From contig DYMH01000006.1 of the NCBI GenBank assembly GCA_020721645.1, positions 1-48,842 of the forward strand: 48,842 nucleotides of DNA, read 5' to 3'. Shown one piece after another: positions 41,874 to 48,842 of this stretch (position 1 is the stretch's first letter; each line of letters begins with the position of its first letter). Position numbers and translations under genes: made by a program. The notes beneath the pieces were generated by a model. That model did no database searches. It worked only from the letters and a program-made list of their open reading frames with translations, and was not told where the DNA came from. This DNA comes from Draconibacterium orientale. Its GTDB lineage: Bacteria > Bacteroidota > Bacteroidia > Bacteroidales > JAADGE01.

Positions 41874-44336
41874 TTAATGAAAATAGATTCTTTTTACCCG
41901 TTCGGAAATACCTGTGATGATTTCATAAGGAATTGTTTTTAAAATTTTTGCAAGTTCGTTGGCAGGAAAAGAATCACCAAAGACAATTACATCATAGCCT
42001 TCTTGTGCTTCAATTCCTGTAATATCGAGCATACACATGTCCATGCACACATTTCCAATTATCGGAGCGAATTGGGAATTTACAAGCATTTTCCCCTTCC
42101 CGTTACTCAGTTCTCGACGAAATCCATCGGCATAGCCCACCGGTACCACGGCGATTACAATGTCCGATTCGGTTTTCCCCATTCTGCTGTACCCAACTGT
42201 TTCACCTGCCTTCACTCTTTTAATTTGCGATATTTTAGTTTTCAATGTTCCAACATTCAATAATTTGGCTTGATTGTTCGGACTGAAACCGTACAGTCCG
42301 ATTCCAAGGCGAATCATCTCATAAGCAGCCCCGTTGAAACGTTCGATTCCTGATGAGTTTAGAATGTGTCTGATAATTTTATACCCGATTTGTTCCGTAA
42401 TTTGCCTGCTGATAAATTCAAACAGATTGATTTGCGATGCAGTGAAAGTGTCATGAACCGCTTCATCGGTAGCAACTAAATGCGAAAATATTGATTTAAC
42501 TTTGATACTACGATTTTTCTTTAATTCAATTATTAAATCATCAATTTCAATGTCTGTAAAACCAAGACGTTTCATTCCGGTATCAATCTTTACATGTATC
42601 GGATAGTCGGTAATACCTCGTTTTTGGGTTACTTCCGAAAAATAATTCAAGATGCGGAAACTGTAAATTTCGGGTTCCAGATTAAAATCTATCATGTTCG
42701 CGAAATTGTCGATTTCCGGATTCATCACCATGATTGGCAGCGAAATGCCGGCTTTCCTCAAAGAAATACCTTCATCGACATACGCTACACCCAGATAATC
42801 AACACGTTGATGTTGGAGCAAATTAGCAATTTCGTAGGTTCCGCTGCCATACGAAAATGCTTTCACCATTACCATAATTTTCGTTTTTTCGGGAAGTAAT
42901 GAACGGTAGTAGTTTAAATTATGAATAAGTGCCGACATATTGATTTCTAAAACCGTTCGATGTGTTTTTTCTTGTAAAAATTCGGAAATTGTTTCAAATT
43001 CAAAGAATCGTGAACCTTTCAGCAATATTGCTTCGTTATTAAAATCAGAGGAATGAACGCTGTTGAGAAATGTTTGTGTAGATAAATAAAATGAAGATTC
43101 TCCTATGAAATTAAATTGATTTCGTTGTTTCATCAGCGATTCACCGATACCGATAATCCTGTGAATATTGTATTTCCGAAAAATTGATGCAATAGCAGAA
43201 TACAGTGATTTGGAAGAATAACCGCTTTGCAAAATATCCGAAATTATCACTGTTTTTTTTCGATGTTGGTTTTGATTAGCCAATAAATCCAATGCTATCG
43301 AAAGCGAAGTGATGTCCGAATTGTACGAATCATTAATAATCGTACATTGATTACTCCCTTTTTTAATTTCCAGACGCATCTCAATATGAAATAATTCCGA
43401 AAATTTATCTAAATTAAAAGTATTAATATTACGAGTTAAAATTATATAAGACAAGCAATTCATCGTGTTTTCAAATGAAGCTCGGTCTTTAAATGGTATC
43501 GTAATGTTAAATATTTTCGACTGATAACTGAAAAAAATGCGTGTTCCGTGTTCCGTCTTTTCTGATTTTTCTACCAATAAATCGGCTTGTTTTTTTTCAG
43601 ACCATGTAAACCTTCGTATTTTTGAGAATCTACTGTCTTTATCTAATATCATATCTAAATCTTCATTATCTTTACAGTAAATTATTGATTCAGAATTGAT
43701 AAATAATTGTAGTTTCTCCAAAATTTTCAAATTTAAGTCCCTAAAATTTTCTTGATGTGCATTTCCGATACTCGTAAAAATTCCTATTTCGGGCTGTATT
43801 ATTTTTTCTAATAACTCCATTTCGCCCGGCATCGAAATTCCGGCTTCAATCAATGCCTCATCTGCCGAATTATCGAGCAAAGCTATTGATAATGGAACTC
43901 CAACTTGTGAATTAAAACTCTTCGGACTGCGAATGATTTTTGAATTATCCTGTAGAAGTTGAAACAACCATTCCTTAACGATTGTTTTTCCGTTACTTCC
44001 TGTAATACCTACAACTCTTTTTTTAAATTTTTTGCGAAAATATACAGCCAGGTCTTGCAGTGCTCTTGTCGTATTTTCGACGGTAATGTAATTGATATTT
44101 TCGACACTTTCGCCTTCCGGAATTTTACATACAATAAAATTTCGTACCCCTTTTTTTATCATATCCGGAATAAAATCGTGTGCATCGTGTCGTAACCCTT
44201 TTAATGCAAAAAAGAGTGTTGTATCTGAAAAAACAGCAGAACGGCTGTCAGTGAGAATACCGGCAATTTCTTGTTGAGGATTTCCAAATAATTTTCCACA
44301 GACAGCTTTTTCTACTTCCGACAGAAATATATTCAT
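41874..44336 (-). CDS. MurF-alanine racemase fusion
   Basis: This 820-residue bifunctional protein starts at the ATG at 44336 (MNIFLSEVEKAVCGKLFGNP); the track's extra 39 residues lie inside the upstream gene. Residues 1-450 or so are MurF-like: VVGITGSNGKTIVKEWLFQL (P-loop), INDSYNSDITSLSIAL, and the EAGISMPGEMELLE region. Residues 455-820 are a PLP alanine racemase: MVKAFSYGSGTYEIANLLQ (PLP lysine), HVKIDTGMKRLGF, VGYSRMGKT, and VGYADGFRRELSNGKG. It links D-Ala supply with addition of D-Ala-D-Ala to UDP-MurNAc-tripeptide. The fusion is usual in Bacteroidota. Confidence 0.92.
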   Translation of the reverse strand: MNIFLSEVEKAVCGKLFGNPQQEIAGILTDSRSAVFSDTTLFFALKGLRHDAHDFIPDMIKKGVRNFIVCKIPEGESVENINYITVENTTRALQDLAVYFRKKFKKRVVGITGSNGKTIVKEWLFQLLQDNSKIIRSPKSFNSQVGVPLSIALLDNSADEALIEAGISMPGEMELLEKIIQPEIGIFTSIGNAHQENFRDLNLKILEKLQLFINSESIIYCKDNEDLDMILDKDSRFSKIRRFTWSEKKQADLLVEKSEKTEHGTRIFFSYQSKIFNITIPFKDRASFENTMNCLSYIILTRNINTFNLDKFSELFHIEMRLEIKKGSNQCTIINDSYNSDITSLSIALDLLANQNQHRKKTVIISDILQSGYSSKSLYSAIASIFRKYNIHRIIGIGESLMKQRNQFNFIGESSFYLSTQTFLNSVHSSDFNNEAILLKGSRFFEFETISEFLQEKTHRTVLEINMSALIHNLNYYRSLLPEKTKIMVMVKAFSYGSGTYEIANLLQHQRVDYLGVAYVDEGISLRKAGISLPIMVMNPEIDNFANMIDFNLEPEIYSFRILNYFSEVTQKRGITDYPIHVKIDTGMKRLGFTDIEIDDLIIELKKNRSIKVKSIFSHLVATDEAVHDTFTASQINLFEFISRQITEQIGYKIIRHILNSSGIERFNGAAYEMIRLGIGLYGFSPNNQAKLLNVGTLKTKISQIKRVKAGETVGYSRMGKTESDIVIAVVPVGYADGFRRELSNGKGKMLVNSQFAPIIGNVCMDMCMLDITGIEAQEGYDVIVFGDSFPANELAKILKTIPYEIITGISERVKRIYFH

Positions 44337-44349
44337 TTTTTTGAGAAAA

Positions 44350-45837
44350 TTATTTATTATTTTCGGGTGACCATTCACGGTATTTAATCTGTTTTGGAAA
44401 TGCTTCCGGCTTGAAAACAGATGATTTGTCGAACAATCGCAGGCACTCTTCAATTCCTTCTGTTACACCTGGGTGCGGATGCACAGTTTTATTCACTTCA
44501 TACAGTCCATTCTCTTCCCCGATTAAGTGGGCAACCGATACGATAAAAGCTGATGCCTGCGGGCTGGCAGCTCTCATGCCAAGAATTCGATTTTTTCCGT
44601 CGTTGCTGACAATTAATTTTACAAAACCTCTCGTGTTACGCATAGCAATGGTACGACTCACCATTTCGTTGGAATAATAGGATATGCGATACGGTATTTT
44701 TCGCTCTTGAAGTTGTTTCTCATTCAGTCCCACTGCGGCAACTTCGGGTTTAAAAAACATAAGAGTGGACATGTTTTCGTAGCTTATCGGATTGTTCACC
44801 GTGCCGTATATTGAATCCACAATGTAGCGACCTTGAAGTTGGGCTACGTTGTATAATTGTCCATGCCCAGTAATATCTCCTGCTGCGTAGATATTGCATT
44901 TTCCGATGTTTTTTATTTCGCAAAATTCGTTCATTCCTAGAGCCCCTCTTTTATCCACAGGAAAACCTATTTTTCCCAAGTTCAATTTATCGGTATTCGG
45001 AATTCGACCGATTGCTATCAATGCGACATCAACTTCCAAAACTTTACTTTCACCGCTGTCATAATCTAAAACAATTTCAAGAAAATTCTTACGTTTCCGC
45101 AGTGAACGTAAACTTGCTTCATGGTGAATAATAACTCCGTTTGCCTCAAGATTTTCAGAAACAAAATTGCTCAAATCGTCATCTTCAAAAGGAACAACAC
45201 GCTTTGCCCTGTCGAGTAAATGAACTTCTGTTTGGCGAAAATTAGAAAATATTGTTGCAAATTCGCAACCAATTATCCCGGACCCGATAATCATTATTCG
45301 TTTTGGAAATTTCTCCAAATCAAGTATCGTATCCGAATCGACAATCATTTTCCCATCGGTTTCAAAATCTGGGTGTTGGCGTGGACGAGAGCCGGTTGCT
45401 ATGATAAAAAAATCTGCACTTAACTTTGTGTCGCCTTCTTCCGATTTAACAAATACGGTATTTCGGTCAATAAAAGTAGCAAATCCACGAACTAAACTTA
45501 AAGAACCTTTCTTCGATTTTTCGGGAGAAAATGTTTCTATTTGCGAAAGCATCTGATATTGTCGTTCTTTGGCTGCCTGAACAACGGTATCTTTTACACA
45601 ATCGTAATCAACTGTCAAACCAGATGCTCGATAGCCTCTGTCGATACGTGCAGCTACCGAATAATCGCCCGAAAGTTCCCACATGGTTTTCGAAGTCAAA
45701 GCTCCGTTCATGATGCCTGCACCGCCAAGTTCGCCTGCCTCAATGATGCAAACTTTTTTTTCATAATCCAAGGCCCGTATTGCTGCCGAAAAGCCGCCCG
45801 GTCCGCTGCCTATGACTATTATATCAAAATCGTGCAT
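44350..45837 (-). CDS. Dihydrolipoyl-dehydrogenase-like flavoprotein without redox cysteines
   Basis: This 495-residue FAD/NAD(P)-dependent oxidoreductase has IIVIGSGPGGFSAAIRALDY (FAD), RIMIIGSGIIGCEFATIFSN (NAD), NIYAAGDITGHGQLYNVAQL and the dimer-interface end TVHPHPGVTEGIEECL. The segment that carries the CxxxxC disulfide in lipoamide dehydrogenases reads GELGGAGIMNGALTSKTMW, so both cysteines are gone. It therefore cannot be a classical disulfide reductase and may act as an NAD(P)H oxidoreductase or transhydrogenase-like enzyme. It follows the YdiJ-like dehydrogenase by 50 bp and is probably co-transcribed with it. Confidence 0.85.
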   Translation of the reverse strand: MHDFDIIVIGSGPGGFSAAIRALDYEKKVCIIEAGELGGAGIMNGALTSKTMWELSGDYSVAARIDRGYRASGLTVDYDCVKDTVVQAAKERQYQMLSQIETFSPEKSKKGSLSLVRGFATFIDRNTVFVKSEEGDTKLSADFFIIATGSRPRQHPDFETDGKMIVDSDTILDLEKFPKRIMIIGSGIIGCEFATIFSNFRQTEVHLLDRAKRVVPFEDDDLSNFVSENLEANGVIIHHEASLRSLRKRKNFLEIVLDYDSGESKVLEVDVALIAIGRIPNTDKLNLGKIGFPVDKRGALGMNEFCEIKNIGKCNIYAAGDITGHGQLYNVAQLQGRYIVDSIYGTVNNPISYENMSTLMFFKPEVAAVGLNEKQLQERKIPYRISYYSNEMVSRTIAMRNTRGFVKLIVSNDGKNRILGMRAASPQASAFIVSVAHLIGEENGLYEVNKTVHPHPGVTEGIEECLRLFDKSSVFKPEAFPKQIKYREWSPENNK

Positions 45838-45887
45838 GAATGCTGTTTTTATGCAAAGATATAATTTTTGAAGAATTATTCCGAATC

Positions 45888-48833
45888 TTAAATATTTAAA
45901 GCCTGATATAATATTTCTACCGGGTGTAGTGCTTTCCTGTCAGTGCCGTGTTCTATTTGATGGCGGCAACTTGTTCCGGAAGCCGCTATAATATCACTTT
46001 TGTTCAAATTTCTGATATATGGAAATAGTACGGTTTCTCCAATCTGCATCGACAATTCGTAGTGATTTTTTTCATATCCGAAAGCTCCTGCCATGCCGCA
46101 ACAACCGGAAGGAATTTCCGTACATCGGTAATTTTCCGGAAACGATAAAATAAATTGTGTCGGATTTCCTTTCGATAAGGCTTTTTGATAACAATGTCCG
46201 TGAAAATATAAGTCTTTATTTTCTTTGTGAAATTTATTTTTGCTGATGTTTCCGTTCTTCATTTCTTGCTCTAAAAATTCTTCTATGGTATAACTTTGTT
46301 TGGAAAGATTCAGTGCACTATTCAATAATTTTTTTTCATGGGGGTTATTCGGATTAAAGAAATCGATATATTCATCACGAAGAGTTAAAATTGTAGAGGG
46401 TTCAATACCCACAATCGCTGTTTCATTATCATTCTGCGATTCAAAAAAAATTATATTCGCTTCGGCGATTTGTTTTGCCTTTTTTACAAATCCTTTTGAA
46501 AGATATGTTCTTCCGCTTTCTTTAATCGGTATAATCCGAACCTGATAATCGAGCTTTTCGAGTAACAATAGTGCTGTTATGCCTATTTCTGAATCCGTCG
46601 TATTAGTAAATTCATCGGCAAATAACCAAACATTTCGACACGTGGAGATTTCTTTTGGTTTATTTTTTTTGTGATATTTCTCTACATTTATTTTCGAGAT
46701 TTTTGGTAATTTTCTTCTATCTGTAAAACCAAATTGGCGTGCTAAGAGTTTGCTGATAATTTTATTTTGAATAATAAAATTCGAGATTGCAGGCATTCGC
46801 GACATGATTCTGAATATTTGTCCAAAATTTGCAATAAAATGGCTTCTGAGTGGTGCACGATAGTGTTTGTAATATCCTTGCAAAAATTCCGCTTTTAATT
46901 TCGTAATATCTACATTCGACGGACATTCTGATTTGCAGGCTTTACATGAAAGGCAAGTATCCAGAACATTGAAGAGTTCCTTATTTTTGTACGGCTCATT
47001 GTCTTGCGAAAGTATTTCGCGAAGTAAATTGGCTCTGCCTCGTGTCGAGTGTGTTTCGAGTCCCGTTGCTTTGTACGATGGGCACATTGTTCCGCCCGAA
47101 TTTATCGGTTTCAGACAATCGCCTGAGCCATTGCATTTTTCGCTTGCAGACAGAATGCTTCCCGTTTTTGCGAAACTGAAAATTGATTTATAATTCGGAA
47201 TTTCGCGGTCGGCTTCGTATCGCAGAAAGCTGTTCATGGGTGGAGTATCTGTAATTTTTCCCGGATTAAAGATGTTTTCGGGGTCCCATGTTTTTTTTAT
47301 CTCTTTAAAAACAGAGTAAATTAATTCGCCGTACATCAAGAGTATAAATTCTCCGCGAAGTCGCCCGTCTCCATGTTCTCCGCTCAACGAACCCTTATAT
47401 TTTTTTACCAGCATGGCTGTTTCAAAAGCAAAATCATGAAATATCTGCACTTCTTTTGATTTCTTTAAATCAAGTATCGGACGCAAATGCAATTCGCCCG
47501 AACCGATATGGGCGTGATAAACGCAATTCAAGTGATATTTATCGAGTAAGATATTAAATTCAGTGATATAATCTTTTAATTTTGAAGGATTTATTGCGGT
47601 GTCTTCCACCAAACTGACCGGTGAACCCGCATCGGGAAAGTTGGATAATAAGCCTAAACCCGCTTTACGAAAATTCCAGACTTTCTCGATCTCCGAACCA
47701 TATACAACTGAATAATGATAGGGCAGGCGAGATTTTTTTAGCTCATTTTCGGTTTTATGTATCAAAAAGTCTAATTCTTCGGGTGATTCTGCCAAAAACT
47801 CAATAATCAACAAAGCTTCCGGATTGCCTTTTATAAAGAATCGGTTTTCGTTTTGCTCTTTATTTTTGAGTGCGGCATCTAATATTTTTTTATCGCTTAG
47901 TTCTATGGCGGTTGGGTGATTTTTCAGTGCAATAAGATTTGCATCGAAAACGTCATCGAGTTTAGTAAAATGAGGAATTAAAAGTGCTTTGTGTTTTGGA
48001 GGAAGAGGCAAAAGATTTAGGCTGATTTCGTATATAAATGCCAAAGTTCCTTCTGAACCTGCAATAAATTGTGCGAAATTAAATTGCCTCTCGCAGCCGG
48101 TGAAAACAGAAGTATTGAGTAAAATGTCGAGTGCATAACCTGTATTTCGGCGTTTAATGTCCCTGTCGGGGTATTCTTTTTCTATGGATTCTGAAATTTC
48201 CTTTTGGGTCAATATTTTTTTTATCGAACGATAGATTTTGCCTTCAAGTGAATTGAGTTTACATTTTGTTTCAAATTCCTCAGCCGACAGCTTACCAAAT
48301 TCCGCAACGCTGCCGTCTGCTAAAAAAACTTTTACAGATTCAATATGGTCGCGTACACTGCCATAGACAAGCGAATGGAGTCCACAGGCATTGTTTCCTA
48401 CCATTCCGCCCAAGGTACAGCGATTGGCGGTTGATGTTTCGGGGGCAAAAAATAATCCAAACGGCTTGAGATATTGATTCAAATCGCTCAAAATCAAACC
48501 GGGCTGAATTGTTACTTGTCGTTTAACTTCATTTATGTGCAAAATTTTATTTAGATGTTTAGAAATATCAACAACAATACCCGGACCGGTAACCTGCCCG
48601 GCAAGCGATGTGCCTGCTCCTCGAGGTATTAATGAAATGTTTTCGCGAATCGCAAATTCTATTAATACACGTAAATCATCATTTGTTTGGGGAACAGCAA
48701 CAGTTGCCGGAAGTTCTTTGTAAGCGGAGGCATCGGTTGAGTAAAGTACCCGATGTGTTTCATCGGTAAATAATTCGCCTTCGAGCAAATTTCCAAGTGT
48801 GATAAATTTGTCGTGCAAAAATAAATTTAGCAT
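45888..48833 (-). CDS. FAD-linked/Fe-S dehydrogenase, YdiJ/GlcD-GlpC-like
   Basis: This 981-residue fusion has an N-terminal PCMH-type FAD domain (about 30-270: SLIPRGAGTSLAGQVTGPG, TLGGMVGNNACGLHSLVYGS), an FAD-oxidase C-terminal domain with HIGSGELHLRPIL and SGEHGDGRLRGEF (about 290-560), a 4Fe-4S part with CNGSGDC and CLSCKACKSECPSNVD (about 590-660), and a CCG domain pair ending HGHCYQKALSKG, GCCGMAGAFGYEK and ASGTSCRHQIEHG. This is the order in E. coli YdiJ (D-2-hydroxyglutarate dehydrogenase) and in D-lactate/glycolate dehydrogenases. It oxidises a D-2-hydroxyacid at the membrane; the exact substrate is not decided. The gene is complete. Confidence 0.87.
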   Translation of the reverse strand: MLNLFLHDKFITLGNLLEGELFTDETHRVLYSTDASAYKELPATVAVPQTNDDLRVLIEFAIRENISLIPRGAGTSLAGQVTGPGIVVDISKHLNKILHINEVKRQVTIQPGLILSDLNQYLKPFGLFFAPETSTANRCTLGGMVGNNACGLHSLVYGSVRDHIESVKVFLADGSVAEFGKLSAEEFETKCKLNSLEGKIYRSIKKILTQKEISESIEKEYPDRDIKRRNTGYALDILLNTSVFTGCERQFNFAQFIAGSEGTLAFIYEISLNLLPLPPKHKALLIPHFTKLDDVFDANLIALKNHPTAIELSDKKILDAALKNKEQNENRFFIKGNPEALLIIEFLAESPEELDFLIHKTENELKKSRLPYHYSVVYGSEIEKVWNFRKAGLGLLSNFPDAGSPVSLVEDTAINPSKLKDYITEFNILLDKYHLNCVYHAHIGSGELHLRPILDLKKSKEVQIFHDFAFETAMLVKKYKGSLSGEHGDGRLRGEFILLMYGELIYSVFKEIKKTWDPENIFNPGKITDTPPMNSFLRYEADREIPNYKSIFSFAKTGSILSASEKCNGSGDCLKPINSGGTMCPSYKATGLETHSTRGRANLLREILSQDNEPYKNKELFNVLDTCLSCKACKSECPSNVDITKLKAEFLQGYYKHYRAPLRSHFIANFGQIFRIMSRMPAISNFIIQNKIISKLLARQFGFTDRRKLPKISKINVEKYHKKNKPKEISTCRNVWLFADEFTNTTDSEIGITALLLLEKLDYQVRIIPIKESGRTYLSKGFVKKAKQIAEANIIFFESQNDNETAIVGIEPSTILTLRDEYIDFFNPNNPHEKKLLNSALNLSKQSYTIEEFLEQEMKNGNISKNKFHKENKDLYFHGHCYQKALSKGNPTQFILSFPENYRCTEIPSGCCGMAGAFGYEKNHYELSMQIGETVLFPYIRNLNKSDIIAASGTSCRHQIEHGTDRKALHPVEILYQALNI

Positions 48834-48842
48834 GTCCTATTT

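Noticed and set aside
41874-44453. Longer start of murF-alr at 44453
   Set aside because: The extra 39 residues lie inside the preceding oxidoreductase gene and are not MurF-like. The ATG at 44336 fits the family start.

Overview
The window looks like a chromosome segment of a low-GC Bacteroidota bacterium, probably Bacteroidales-like. The evidence is a porZ-type type IX secretion gene next to recO, the ftsX-DUF3098-uppP-truB-queA block, a MurF-alanine racemase fusion, AT-rich spacers, a TAnnTTTG-type promoter box and no obvious Shine-Dalgarno sequences. No rRNA, tRNA, CRISPR array, integrase or transposase gene was recognised. Nearly everything is on the minus strand, so transcription runs from high to low coordinates.

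Layout. Right part (27.2-48.8 kb) is housekeeping: a YdiJ-like FAD/Fe-S dehydrogenase, a flavoprotein that resembles dihydrolipoyl dehydrogenase but lacks the redox cysteines, murF-alr, xth, rsgA, a Wzi/RemB-like outer-membrane protein, ftsX, DUF3098, uppP, truB, queA, two plus-strand genes of unknown function, a membrane glycosyltransferase-like protein, rdgB, porZ and recO. Left part (0-26.9 kb) is a surface polysaccharide (O-antigen type) locus. It holds wzt (ABC exporter ATPase with a C-terminal sugar-recognition domain), five family-2 and two family-4 glycosyltransferases, one unknown 444-residue protein, and a WecE/WecD-like pair that would make a dTDP-4-acetamido-4,6-dideoxygalactose-type sugar. 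No wzm and no intact rmlA or rmlB was found in the window.

The unusual part is how the polysaccharide locus is interrupted. Toxin-antitoxin or defence-like cassettes are repeatedly sandwiched between a truncated copy of the 5' end of a polysaccharide gene (upstream) and either the intact gene or another truncated copy (downstream). The cassettes are AbiEii nucleotidyltransferase with DUF6922-like partner, PIN with antitoxin, AAA/DUF4143 ATPase, and an AlbA_2/Schlafen-type protein. Four different target genes show this: an rmlB-like NAD-epimerase (four 5' copies), one GT2 gene (GT2-B, one copy), another GT2 gene (about six copies), and wzt (three extra copies, each with its own promoter). Most 5' copies stop about 85-100 nt after the start codon. 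Most begin within a few bases of the stop codon of the preceding gene. The result is a tandem array of small cassettes separated by duplicated gene starts. I know of no named element that does this, and I regard it as the best candidate for an undescribed system or process. Mechanism and function are inference.

Working model: a cassette arrives together with a copy of the target gene's 5' end, so the interrupted gene is rebuilt downstream while the old 5' end is left behind. In wzt the duplicated piece carries a promoter, so both the cassette and the rebuilt gene could be expressed. Several cassettes are decaying (a toxin deleted, a toxin frameshifted, an ATPase reduced to its 3' end), which suggests continuing turnover.
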